A DNA stretch of 30,248 bases from JADJLQ01 sp034439915 (GTDB lineage Bacteria > Bacteroidota > Bacteroidia > Chitinophagales > Saprospiraceae): NCBI GenBank assembly GCA_034439915.1, contig JAWXBI010000059.1:1-30248 (forward strand). Direction: 5' to 3'. A program made the translations under genes and the position numbers. The stretch's first letter is position 1. Each line of letters starts with the position of its first letter. Positions 1-7,751 of the stretch are shown piece by piece. A model generated the notes under the pieces. It saw only the letters and a list, made by a program, of their open reading frames with translations, did not search any database and was not told the DNA's origin.

Positions 1-1
1 C

Positions 2-415
2 CTGAGTGGGCATAGTGCAGGCGGCCACCTATCGGTGATGATGATGACCCGTGAGTTTGGTCCGGCGGAAATAAAACTCAAAGGTATAGTGGCTTTGAGC
101 GGTTTGTATGATTTGAACCCCATTAGATTATCGCATGTCAATGAGAAATTGAATATGGATGATGCCCTGGCCACAGCCATGAGTCCGGTTCGGCTTCATC
201 CAAATGAAGGTTGCCAATTAATATTGGCTGTTGGAGGGGACGAATCGGATGAATATCACTGCCAGACCAAAGACCTTGCCAAAGCCTGGGACAATATGGA
301 TAATTTACAAACCCGGTTCCTGCCGGGTCTTAATCATTTTTCTATATTAAGTGAGTTTGCAGATCCTTTATCCCCCTTCCATCAACAAATCATCTCTTGG
401 ATCAATAGAAGTTAG
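2..415 (+). CDS. Alpha/beta hydrolase, C-terminal part (5' end outside window)
   Basis: The frame is open from the left edge, so only the C-terminal part (about 137 residues) is present. The first visible residues contain the nucleophile elbow GHSAGGH (Ser is the predicted nucleophile). The acid is probably the Asp in VGGDESDEY and the catalytic His is in GLNHFSIL close to the C-terminus. This order and spacing are typical of small carboxylesterase or kynurenine-formamidase-like enzymes of the alpha/beta hydrolase fold, which cleave ester or amide bonds in small substrates. The substrate cannot be told from this fragment. The internal ATG run at 35-43 lies after the catalytic Ser and is not the start. 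The gene ends at a TAG just before a tandem repeat and converges on the beta-propeller gene. Confidence 0.8.
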   Translation: MSGHSAGGHLSVMMMTREFGPAEIKLKGIVALSGLYDLNPIRLSHVNEKLNMDDALATAMSPVRLHPNEGCQLILAVGGDESDEYHCQTKDLAKAWDNMDNLQTRFLPGLNHFSILSEFADPLSPFHQQIISWINRS

Positions 416-566
416 TTAGTTGACAGTTAGTCAGTTGACAGTTAACCAGTTGACCGCTGAAACCTGATCGCTGAAACCTGACCGCTGAAACCTGATCGCT
501 GAAACCTGATCGCTGAAACCTGAAACCTGATCGCTGAAACCTGATAAGCTGATCGCTGAAACCTGA
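416..566. repeat. Tandem repeat, ~14-bp unit CGCTGAAACCTGAT
   Basis: Seven copies of GCTGAAACCTGA are seen at about 456, 470, 484, 498, 512, 533 and 554. Most are 14 bp apart, with a small slip and a partial AAACCTG copy in the middle. They are preceded by a degenerate run of TTGACAGTTAG-like units (416-455). The array fills the gap between two convergent genes and ends within two bases of the minus-strand stop codon at 568. It has no long open frame and looks like slippage-prone intergenic DNA. Confidence 0.85.
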
Positions 567-567
567 C

Positions 568-1623
568 TCATCTCGTTCCCACGCTTATCGCCTTTCCCCC
601 TTCAAACTGTATCTCTACCAGCTTTTCACTTTCAATGATTTTAGCCACTATTTTTTTGGATGCCGTTTCGATTACATCACCGGAAGAAGGATAGACATAG
701 GTACCATCAATCCCAAAAGTGATCCATCCGTTTTTACCGGACAGTTTGATGTCCGCGATCTTATGATGAGGTTGACTGGTACAATCAAATACATGCACAT
801 ATGGCCCGGCATCATTGGATACCCAGATCTCTTTTTCATCAGGTGGGAAGTTGACCCCATGACTGGTGGTGAGGTGAGAGCCTCTTTTCTTTTCAAAACC
901 TTCGACTTCTACCCGGCCAATTCGTTTACCTGTTTTGATATCGCCGATTTCATATCCCAAAATTCCATCCATATTGACATAACAATATTGATCATCGTTG
1001 GAAACCGCAAAAGGGCGGATGCCCTTGGGGCCGTTGTGCTTTTTTTGAGTCCAACCCCAGGGATCGTCGGGATTAGCCTGAAATGGACCTACCTGTTTTA
1101 AAATCTTATTGGATTTGACATCGGCGACATATAAGTATTCATTGCCCAAAGCGGCGAGGTACATTTTGCTGCCATCTTTGCTGGCCCAGGTATTGTGCGG
1201 ATTGCCGTAAGGGATCGGGATATTCGCGATGATCTTGCCCAGGTCTGCATCGATCACATCCCAGCTCCGGCCATGTCTTTTAGGGAGGTAAATGTATTTG
1301 CCATCCGGAGTTTGTGCATGACTGTCGGGATAGCTCATAATGGGAATTGACCACAGTCTTTTTTCTGTTTTTAAATCAACACATACAAACTGATCACCAG
1401 TATAAGAACTCAGATACAAACGTCCGCGTTTGGCATCCGCGCTGACTCCTTTATATTCACCGGTACCGGGCACTTCAAATTTTTTCACCAGACTGTGGTT
1501 ATTATTTATATCGTAGACATATACCCATCCCTGGTCTTCGGCGACGTAGAGATAGCGCTGGATTTGTGCTTCGAGGGTATTTATAAACCAAATTAATACG
1601 CAGGGGATAATCAACTTAACCAT
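568..1623 (-). CDS. Exported YVTN/lactonase-like beta-propeller protein
   Basis: This 351-residue protein starts with a Sec signal peptide (hydrophobic residues 3-15, then LEAQ before the likely cleavage site). The rest is a series of about 45-residue blade-like repeats with recurring V.D....K and G..YV motifs, for example in YVYDINNNHSL, VCVDLKTEKRL and VIDADLGKII. That pattern is typical of the YVTN/NHL-like propeller superfamily, which includes 6-phosphogluconolactonase-like and PQQ-propeller proteins. No catalytic signature is visible, so the role (binding platform or enzyme) is open. It is probably periplasmic or surface-exposed. It converges on the upstream hydrolase, and no gene lies close upstream, so it is likely monocistronic. 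Confidence 0.8.
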   Translation of the reverse strand: MVKLIIPCVLIWFINTLEAQIQRYLYVAEDQGWVYVYDINNNHSLVKKFEVPGTGEYKGVSADAKRGRLYLSSYTGDQFVCVDLKTEKRLWSIPIMSYPDSHAQTPDGKYIYLPKRHGRSWDVIDADLGKIIANIPIPYGNPHNTWASKDGSKMYLAALGNEYLYVADVKSNKILKQVGPFQANPDDPWGWTQKKHNGPKGIRPFAVSNDDQYCYVNMDGILGYEIGDIKTGKRIGRVEVEGFEKKRGSHLTTSHGVNFPPDEKEIWVSNDAGPYVHVFDCTSQPHHKIADIKLSGKNGWITFGIDGTYVYPSSGDVIETASKKIVAKIIESEKLVEIQFEGGKAISVGTR

Positions 1624-1951
1624 TGGGCTGTTTTATTTCGATTTAAAATTACCAATAGATTGTGAAGACAAGTAGGTTGTTTTCAAGGTTGCCTGGCTTT
1701 AGGTGAGAACATCGATTTGGTAAGTATATTACATCTACTGTATTTCCGGTGGTTCGAAGTTTAACTGCTCACAAACATAGAGGACACAGAGAATTTAGAG
1801 AATCGGGTGTTACAAATGCAATAAATGAAATTAGCCGGAAATAATACTAAACAATCAAATTCTACCCTTAACCTCATTTTAAATTCATAAATTGATGAAT
1901 GTCGGTGACTTTAATCTTTCAATCCGATATATTTGAGCTCTAAATCTTTGC
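1624..1951. other. Intergenic region between divergent genes
   Basis: 328 bp separate the propeller gene (minus) from the DUF1080 gene (plus). No open frame of note is seen. A TATATTTG at 1928-1935 fits the Bacteroidota -7 form TAnnTTTG and lies 17 bp before the DUF1080 ATG, but I found no good TTTG about 19 bp upstream of it, so the promoter call is weak. Confidence 0.4.
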
Positions 1952-2641
1952 ATGATGTACATCTTTCTCATTTCTTTAATTTCCTGGATCTTTCCTTTGA
2001 TATCCCCGGACCTCAAAAACAAACCTGAAATTATTTTTGATGGCAAAGATGTCTCACAGCTAAGAGCCTATAAATCAGATCTGTTCCCCGATGATGCCTG
2101 GGAGGTCAGTGAAGGTGCCATTAAAACCAAAACCATAAAAAACAATGTGGACTTGGTCACCCGAAATAGATATAAAGACTTTGATTTGAGTTTTGAATGG
2201 AAGGTATCCAAAGCGGGCAACAGTGGGGTGTTTTTTCATGTCCAGGAAGATTTTAGCCATCAATCGGGCAACGGCAACAGCCCAAACTGGTTGCAAAATT
2301 TTGAATTCCAGATCCTGGATGATATTGATTTTCCGGATAAGACCCCTAACCGATCGGCTGGTTCAGTCTATGACCTGATCACTCCGGAAAATAAATCTTT
2401 AAAACCGGTAGGTGCATACAATACGGCCCGGATCATTGTTAAAAAAGCAAAAGTCACGCACTACATCAATGGGCGAAAAATTATCCAATACACCATTGGC
2501 AGCCCGGAAATGAACCAATTGATTGCCAAAAGTAAATTTAAGGATAAAAAAGATTTTGGTGCTTACAAAGAGGGCCATATCATGTTTCAGCACCACGGCC
2601 AGGAAGTCTGGTATAAAAATATTACGATCAAAAAACTTTGA
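1952..2641 (+). CDS. DUF1080 (3-keto-disaccharide hydrolase-like) exported protein
   Basis: This 229-residue protein begins with a short hydrophobic export signal (MMYIFLISLISWIFPLI). It is followed by a single DUF1080 domain covering almost the whole chain. Family hallmarks are seen in order: IIFDGKDVSQ, WEVSEGAIKTK, the strand FDLSFEWKVSKAGNSGVFF, FEFQILDD, AGSVYDLI, and the closing segment GHIMFQHHGQEVWYKNI. The domain is a concanavalin-like beta-sandwich. Some members hydrolyse 3-keto-glycosides formed by GFO/IDH oxidoreductases, and no such oxidoreductase is in the window. The gene stands alone, and a small minus-strand frame overlaps its 3' end by 14 bp. Confidence 0.9.
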   Translation: MMYIFLISLISWIFPLISPDLKNKPEIIFDGKDVSQLRAYKSDLFPDDAWEVSEGAIKTKTIKNNVDLVTRNRYKDFDLSFEWKVSKAGNSGVFFHVQEDFSHQSGNGNSPNWLQNFEFQILDDIDFPDKTPNRSAGSVYDLITPENKSLKPVGAYNTARIIVKKAKVTHYINGRKIIQYTIGSPEMNQLIAKSKFKDKKDFGAYKEGHIMFQHHGQEVWYKNITIKKL

Positions 2642-2768
2642 TCCATGGTTCAGGACGATCCTTGCCGGGCTTTATCTTAAAATTCATTTCTTCGCTTAGG
2701 GCGTACTGGTGGAATAATTGAAAACGCTTTTCAAAATGGTATTGGGTGATTAAGGGCGTTACATTCAT
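2628..2768 (-). pseudogene. Small ORF (46 aa), possible C-terminal gene remnant
   Basis: A minus-strand frame of 46 codons ends inside the 3' end of the DUF1080 gene (14-bp overlap). Its product has the composition of a genuine protein end: YHFEKRFQLFHQYALSEE, then KIKPGKDRPEPWIKVF. The frame is closed by a stop seven codons upstream of the ATG, so it is either a very small protein or the leftover end of a deleted gene. I do not recognise the family. Confidence 0.3.
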
Positions 2769-3037
2769 TAGGAGAAGGTTTATGATTTATTTATAGTTGT
2801 ATTAACAAATCTAATATGGATCCTTATTTGGGGTATGAATAAAAAATCTGGTTTTTTCCATACAAAGCCAAGGTACTGCTCGTTATCCTGGTGACCGTAT
2901 ACGGGCAACCCTGGCGTCCAAAAGCTTAAGTCGGTTTCCCGGCTACTTAAAAATCTAAAAAATTAAATTTTTATCTATATTTATATACAAATTACACGAT
3001 TACTTCATACCGTTTAGACCTGAAAAATCCTTTTATT
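2769..3037. other. AT-rich intergenic region before the CotH-like gene
   Basis: No gene is supported in this stretch. A short frame around 2860-2930 encodes KVLLVILVTVYGQ, which resembles part of a signal peptide but has no convincing start, so it may be a leftover. The last 80 bp are AT-rich (TATCTATATTTATATAC at about 2972) and probably hold the promoter of the next gene, although a clean TTTG/TAnnTTTG pair is not visible. Confidence 0.3.
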
Positions 3038-4060
3038 ATGAAAAAGCTTGCTAACTCTCCTTTGGGATTAATTTTTATTTTAAATTTTGTTTTTGCCTCC
3101 TTTGCCTCCGCTCAGAATGGTTCCCCAAAATCCATTTTCGATTGTGTTTATGATGCAGAAGGTGTTCCGGTGATCAAAATCGAAACCAACTGGAATAAAC
3201 TCATCAATCAAAAAATGGAAGAGGAATACCTCCCAGGCAAGGTGACTTTGCCCTGTGGTGACTTTGATATCCGGGTCAGGGCCAGGGGCATGATGAGAAA
3301 ACAAGTTTGTTTTTTCCCACCCGTGAAAGTCGACTTTAAAAACGGTCAGCTGGAAAAACAAAAACTGGATACCAGCATTGACAAATTAAAAGTAGTATTC
3401 CAGTGCCGTGCCGGAGAAGCCAACAGCGAATTTTTGTTGCGTGAAAAAATGTGTTATGATTTATATAAAGTAATCAGCCCGGATTATTATGTATACCACA
3501 AACAAGTAAAATTTGAGTGTATGGACGGGGGCAAGGTAAAATATGCCCTGGATGGTTTGTTTGTTGAAGATGAAGGCGAAATCGCCGACCGGATAGGAGC
3601 CAAAGTCATTGAAGTCGGCAAGGTCATGGCTCCTGCCCTGGATCATGACCTCTATGTCCGGATGACCTTTTTTCAATACATGATCGGCAATACCGATTGG
3701 TCCATTCCGAATAAACACAATGTTGAAATGATCAAAGTACCCGGGATAGCTAAAATAGTGCCCCTGGCTTACGATTTTGACTACGCCGCCCTCGTAGGTA
3801 CCCCTTATGCTGTTCCCCATGAATCCCTGCCCATCAAAAGTATCTATGAGCGGTATTTTATGGGTCACGGAGTGACCGAAGCCGACGCTTTAGCTACCGC
3901 CAAATACTTTGTCTCGAAAAAAGATGCTTTGTTGCAGGTAGTCACTGATTTTCAAGGGTTGGATGAAAAAGCAAAAGCCAACATCAAAAAATTTCTGAAT
4001 CCTTTTTTCGAAACCGTTCAGAATGAAAAAACAGTAAAACGGACTTTTGTCCAGGAATAG
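3038..4060 (+). CDS. Exported protein with CotH-kinase-like catalytic motifs
   Basis: 340 residues with a Sec signal peptide (cleavage likely after SFASA, residue 25). The N-terminal part (70-105) has IRVRARG followed by FPPVKVDF, resembling the strand region where CotH-type kinases carry ARG and the basic phosphate-binding segment. The C-terminal half has IGNTDWSIPNKHN (Asp220, His227, Asn228) and YDFDYAALV (Asp246, Asp248), followed by YAVPHESLPI. This order matches the catalytic loop and metal-binding Asp of the CotH/HipA-like atypical kinases. CotH phosphorylates spore-coat proteins in Bacillus; related exported proteins of unknown substrate are common in Bacteroidota. The kinase assignment is inference from motif order. 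It converges tail to tail with the protease gene, two bases apart. Confidence 0.6.
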   Translation: MKKLANSPLGLIFILNFVFASFASAQNGSPKSIFDCVYDAEGVPVIKIETNWNKLINQKMEEEYLPGKVTLPCGDFDIRVRARGMMRKQVCFFPPVKVDFKNGQLEKQKLDTSIDKLKVVFQCRAGEANSEFLLREKMCYDLYKVISPDYYVYHKQVKFECMDGGKVKYALDGLFVEDEGEIADRIGAKVIEVGKVMAPALDHDLYVRMTFFQYMIGNTDWSIPNKHNVEMIKVPGIAKIVPLAYDFDYAALVGTPYAVPHESLPIKSIYERYFMGHGVTEADALATAKYFVSKKDALLQVVTDFQGLDEKAKANIKKFLNPFFETVQNEKTVKRTFVQE

Positions 4061-4062
4061 CT

Positions 4063-5148
4063 TTAATCATCCTGTTTCCAGATCGCCCCGTATAAGTTTA
4101 CCAGCTGATCATCATAATAATCCGCCTTCTCCATCAGGTGTTTGATCTGGTGATAACCCTGCTGCACATCGAGCTGACGGTCAACCATGATCATAGATAA
4201 AATGATTTCATTGCCACGGAGGCTCAGGCTGCTGTGTTGCATTTTATAATTCTGACGCAGGAGGTATTCATATAATTCCTGGATTTGCGTCTTAGGCAGG
4301 TAACACAGTACCGCATCGCACAGGATCAGTCCGCTTTGGTCGTGATAAGCGATTTCAATGGTGGCACTACCGTGTATTAACTCCCAGTTGTTGGGACCGC
4401 GACGACAGATATTAACCTGATAACCCAGCCTGATCAGAGTATCCTCTATAGTCCGTTGCATGCCTACAGCCTCATAAGGTTCAGCATCGGAAGGCATTTT
4501 GATTTTTGTACCGCAATGAAAACAATAATGGCCGGTACTGGATTTACCAAATACAATATTAGAACAGGATTCACAACGTGTTGCTTCATCATCCAGGCCT
4601 TTGCTGAATGCCTGGATGGTTTCGACGAGGTAATTGGCGGGTAAAGAAAAACCAATGCTGTTGCCATTTTGTACGATAAAGGTATTGACGCCTACTATAC
4701 GACCATGTTCATTGATCAGGGGACCGCCGCTGTTGCCCGGATTAAGTGCTGCATCGTGCTGGATGTACTGAATATCATTTTGCATGTGCATGGTGTTGGA
4801 CACAATGCCCTGGGTGGCTGTATACTTGAGCCCAAATGGATGGCCTACCGCAATGATGAGGTCTCCTTCATGCAATCGGGTCTTGTTCTCGATTTCAATC
4901 CATTCAGCATTTCCACTTAAAGGGGGCGCTTTGATGAAGGAAAGGTCATATTTCTGGTCCAGGTAAAGCACCTTCGCCATTTGTTTTGGAATCAAACGAC
5001 CTTCTACCACCACCTCATTATTATCCCGGACTACATGTTCATTGGTCACGATGAGCCCTTCGTGAGGCAATAAAAACCCGGTACCCGTACTATAAGGAGT
5101 AGCGATCTGAACTACATAATCTTTATAGGTCTCGATGATGTCTTTCAT
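4063..5148 (-). CDS. Trypsin-like serine protease with zinc ribbon and YbjN-like C-terminal domain
   Basis: 361 residues with no signal peptide, so probably cytoplasmic. Residues 1-180 are an HtrA/trypsin-like protease domain with the full triad: His38 (VTNEHVV), Asp68 (KYDLSFIKA) and Ser140 (NPGNSGGPL). Residues 192-212 form a zinc ribbon with Cys192, Cys195, Cys209 and Cys212. Residues 225-350 look like a YbjN/type-III-chaperone-like alpha/beta domain (inferred from the pattern W..I.GSATIEIAY, a polar loop, LYEYLLRQNY, then a strand pair and an AD..DD helix). There is no PDZ domain. The ATG at 5148 is chosen over a longer upstream frame because it overlaps the TGA of the upstream gene (ATGA), and homology starts there. 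It is translationally coupled to that gene. Confidence 0.85.
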   Translation of the reverse strand: MKDIIETYKDYVVQIATPYSTGTGFLLPHEGLIVTNEHVVRDNNEVVVEGRLIPKQMAKVLYLDQKYDLSFIKAPPLSGNAEWIEIENKTRLHEGDLIIAVGHPFGLKYTATQGIVSNTMHMQNDIQYIQHDAALNPGNSGGPLINEHGRIVGVNTFIVQNGNSIGFSLPANYLVETIQAFSKGLDDEATRCESCSNIVFGKSSTGHYCFHCGTKIKMPSDAEPYEAVGMQRTIEDTLIRLGYQVNICRRGPNNWELIHGSATIEIAYHDQSGLILCDAVLCYLPKTQIQELYEYLLRQNYKMQHSSLSLRGNEIILSMIMVDRQLDVQQGYHQIKHLMEKADYYDDQLVNLYGAIWKQDD

Positions 5149-6473
5149 TTTGATTTTTGCAACTGTAGGGTACGGATCATCCTGAGCAGGCTGTATGAAA
5201 AGGCCAGGATAGAATCGTATTTTAATAATTTGTGATCGAGGACCAGCGCCGGATAATTTTTCTGATGCAATTTTTCCAGGCGAACCAATTCTACCCGAAT
5301 GGCCCCGCGGTCCGGCAATCCCTTGTGGACAATGGAAGTGAAACCCCGGATACCCGTACAAAAAGCCCATTCCGTAGCCCGAAACAACAAGTGCAACAAA
5401 TCTTTGGCCGGAAGTGGAAGTGCATAATTGAATAAACTGATCCCCGCTATATACTCTACAATGGCCTGAGCGTAATCCGTATAATCATGATCCAGGTACC
5501 ATTGAAGTGCATGAAACTCCCGATCCATCAATTCATTTAAGGCGGAGGGTGAAGCGGGTGTGGTAATCCCAAAAGTAGAAACGGTATGATAGATTTCCCT
5601 GGCTATTTCGTCTTTGTTGAGTTGCCGCAGTTTGGCCAGTTCCTGGCGCATATGTTTGAGCTTGTGCTGGAGATTTTTCTGGTCCTGGGCAAAATAATTT
5701 TTATGGATTTGTTCCACCCGGTCCACGAGCGCCCCCTCCGGCCGGATAAGATAATCCAATTTGTAAATCAGAGCCAGCATGATATATCCGTTGGCTGCGG
5801 GATATTGTTCAATCTTTAATCGGCCATGGTCTACGAGTTGTAATGCCTGATCGATCCAACGCATAAAATAAGTCGTCTTATGGATGATCTCGTTTTGGGT
5901 TGCCGGGACTATTTTACCGGAAAGGATAGGACTTAAAAAGGCAAATTCATGGATCAACAAATCATCTTGTTTATCCGCATGGATGGCCATTTCTTTCAGT
6001 GCAAAATAAAGTTTGTAGGGCGAGGCATCGGAAAGTAAAGTATCAAACAAGAGGATAATCACATTCTCATCGGTAAGCCCATACCGCACATATTTTAACT
6101 CATAATTGAGGTCAAGCAATCTCCTCATAAACCCGATATTCATCTGAGTGGTGCTGGCGATCCGGCATTCTACAAATACAATTCCGTTTTTTAACCTGAC
6201 TTCAATCGTCTTGGATCCCTGCCAGATATCAAAATGGACCAGTTTTTCATCGTGCATCAACACATTGGCCGGCTCGGACCCTTTGATGTATTCAACAAAG
6301 TCCAGCAGTGCGTTTTTATACTCTTGTTTTTCGAAATTTTCTATAGCGCGGTCCCAGGCTTCATATTGAGCGGGAGATTTATAGGCATCGGTATATCTTC
6401 CAAAAGCGGTTTCATAAACATCGGCTTCGTCCGGTGTGCTTTTTTTTTTAAACCAATGATTCAAAAAGCTCAT
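5145..6473 (-). CDS. Protein of unknown function coupled to the protease
   Basis: 442 residues, no signal peptide and no membrane segment. Residues about 55-185 contain HFDIWQGSKTIEV, VFVECRIAS, MRRLLDLNYELKYVRYGL and an AD..DD segment. This order resembles the C-terminal domain of the downstream protease and suggests a YbjN/CesT-chaperone-like fold (inference). The remainder is mostly helical, including a charged, coiled-coil-like stretch at about 275-305 (LQHKLKHMRQELAKLRQL). I do not recognise a named family. The ATG at 6473 was preferred to a TTG at 6485. The gene shares an ATGA with the protease, and a TTTG-N19-TATTTTG promoter lies directly upstream, so this is the first gene of a two-gene operon. 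Confidence 0.75.
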   Translation of the reverse strand: MSFLNHWFKKKSTPDEADVYETAFGRYTDAYKSPAQYEAWDRAIENFEKQEYKNALLDFVEYIKGSEPANVLMHDEKLVHFDIWQGSKTIEVRLKNGIVFVECRIASTTQMNIGFMRRLLDLNYELKYVRYGLTDENVIILLFDTLLSDASPYKLYFALKEMAIHADKQDDLLIHEFAFLSPILSGKIVPATQNEIIHKTTYFMRWIDQALQLVDHGRLKIEQYPAANGYIMLALIYKLDYLIRPEGALVDRVEQIHKNYFAQDQKNLQHKLKHMRQELAKLRQLNKDEIAREIYHTVSTFGITTPASPSALNELMDREFHALQWYLDHDYTDYAQAIVEYIAGISLFNYALPLPAKDLLHLLFRATEWAFCTGIRGFTSIVHKGLPDRGAIRVELVRLEKLHQKNYPALVLDHKLLKYDSILAFSYSLLRMIRTLQLQKSK

Positions 6474-6493
6474 TTTCAGCCTCAAATATCACA

Positions 6494-6523
6494 CAAAATA
6501 AGCAAGTGTTTGGTCTGCACAAA
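6494..6523 (-). promoter_or_regulatory. Bacteroidota-type promoter of the protease operon
   Basis: On the minus strand TTTG (6523-6520) is followed after exactly 19 bases by TATTTTG (6500-6494). This is close to the Bacteroidota housekeeping consensus TTTG-N19-TAnnTTTG. The predicted transcription start would leave a leader of roughly 10-20 bases before the ATG at 6473. The site lies in the 80-bp gap shared with the divergent GSCFA gene. Confidence 0.5.
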
Positions 6524-6553
6524 TGAACTTAACTTGTGATCGTGTCTTCTCCA

Positions 6554-7501
6554 ATGTTTAGGACCGAAATTCGACTAAAATCACCCGGCTGGTATATCCG
6601 GTACCCGGATAAATTCTTTTGCATCGGATCCTGCTTTGCTGAACACTGGAATAAAAGATTAACAGATAGCGGTTTTAGCAGTTTTGTCAATCCAGCGGGA
6701 ATCGTCTACAATCCCCTCAGCCTGGCACATCAGCTTAATCAATGTATGTTATTAAAGCCCTGGACAGAAGAGGATATCATATTTCACCAGGATCTTTACC
6801 ACGGTTTACACCACCACGGATTGTTTTCATCTAAACAAAAGTCCGCTGTCCTTGAATATATGAATCACCGGTTGAGAATGGCCCATACCCAGTTGCTGAA
6901 TTCCAATATATTAATTATTACCCTGGGGACCGCCCTGGTCTTTAAGCACAAACCTACCGGTTGGGTAGTCGCCAATTGTCATAAAATACCTCCTGATCAA
7001 TTTGAAAGGAGGTTTCTGGGTGTAGAAGAAATTGTAGATGCATTCGATCTGATCCTGGATCAACTCAAATCAGCATTGCCCGGTCTGAGAATCATCCTGA
7101 CCATCAGCCCGGTAAGATATCTTAAGGAAGGGTTTTCAGATAACAGCTTAAGTAAATCGATTCTAATTCTGGCCGCACATCGATTGATTGAAAACCATGT
7201 AGGCCTGCAGTATTATCCGGCTTATGAAATTTTGCTGGATGATCTGAGGGATTACCGGTTTTATAAAGAGGATATGATCCATCCCAATGACCTGGCTATC
7301 GATTATATCTGGTCCAGGTTTACCAATTTATTTTTTGAACAGGACACCCTATATATCATGGATCAAATCAATAAGCTCCGCAAAGCCGGGCTTCATAGGC
7401 CACTTCATCCAGAAAGTGCTGAGCATAAGTCATATATATCCACCTTGGATCAAAAAATCCTGGAATTGAAAAACCAATACCCTTTAATTGTATGGGAATG
7501 A
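6554..7501 (+). CDS. GSCFA family protein (SGNH/GDSL hydrolase-like)
   Basis: 315 residues from the ATG at 6554. The family-naming motif GSCFA is at residues 25-29, where Ser26 is the candidate nucleophile of an SGNH-type esterase. ITLGTALVF, TISPVRY and EDMIHPND follow in the order expected for the family, and the last holds the Asp/His pair. There is no signal peptide, so it is probably cytoplasmic. GSCFA proteins are abundant in Bacteroidota but their substrate is not established. A GTG at 6536 would extend the protein by six residues, but the family usually begins right before FRTEI. It diverges from the protease operon. Confidence 0.85.
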   Translation: MFRTEIRLKSPGWYIRYPDKFFCIGSCFAEHWNKRLTDSGFSSFVNPAGIVYNPLSLAHQLNQCMLLKPWTEEDIIFHQDLYHGLHHHGLFSSKQKSAVLEYMNHRLRMAHTQLLNSNILIITLGTALVFKHKPTGWVVANCHKIPPDQFERRFLGVEEIVDAFDLILDQLKSALPGLRIILTISPVRYLKEGFSDNSLSKSILILAAHRLIENHVGLQYYPAYEILLDDLRDYRFYKEDMIHPNDLAIDYIWSRFTNLFFEQDTLYIMDQINKLRKAGLHRPLHPESAEHKSYISTLDQKILELKNQYPLIVWE

Positions 7502-7650
7502 AACTTGGATTTTGACCCCAATAGGGACAGACGAAGAAAGACTTCGACGACAATCCCTTTATTTAGCTAAAATTGCGCCTTAAACATAATTCATCAAAAA
7601 CCCCGATATTTGACTGCGAGATTGACCTGCCAGGGCCGCTGGATGAAGTA

Positions 7651-7695
7651 AAAAAAACCCAGCAGTATTTTCAGGGTAGGAAAACACTCTGGGTT
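7651..7695 (-). terminator. Intrinsic terminator after the DUF5916-like gene
   Basis: On the minus strand AACCCAG-AGTGTTTTC (7695-7680) can pair with GAAAATACT-G-CTGGGTT (7672-7656) around a seven-base loop. That gives a stem of about 16 bp with one bulged G and one G-T pair, followed directly by a run of eight T. It lies 57 bp beyond the stop at 7752. Confidence 0.7.
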
Positions 7696-7751
7696 ATATG
7701 AAAAGACTCACTCTAAATTTCAACTTGCAAAATCAATAATCGTTGATGATG

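Noticed and set aside
5149..5370. Longer start for the protease (435 residues)
   Set aside because: The extra 74 residues overlap the upstream coding region in another frame and lack family similarity. The ATGA junction at 5145-5148 fits the shorter start.
7560..7700. Minus-strand peptide FFYFIQRPWQVNLAVKYRGF as a gene end
   Set aside because: The frame has a protein-like look but no start. It runs across the T-tract of a strong terminator and has no recognisable family. A chance or very old leftover is simpler.
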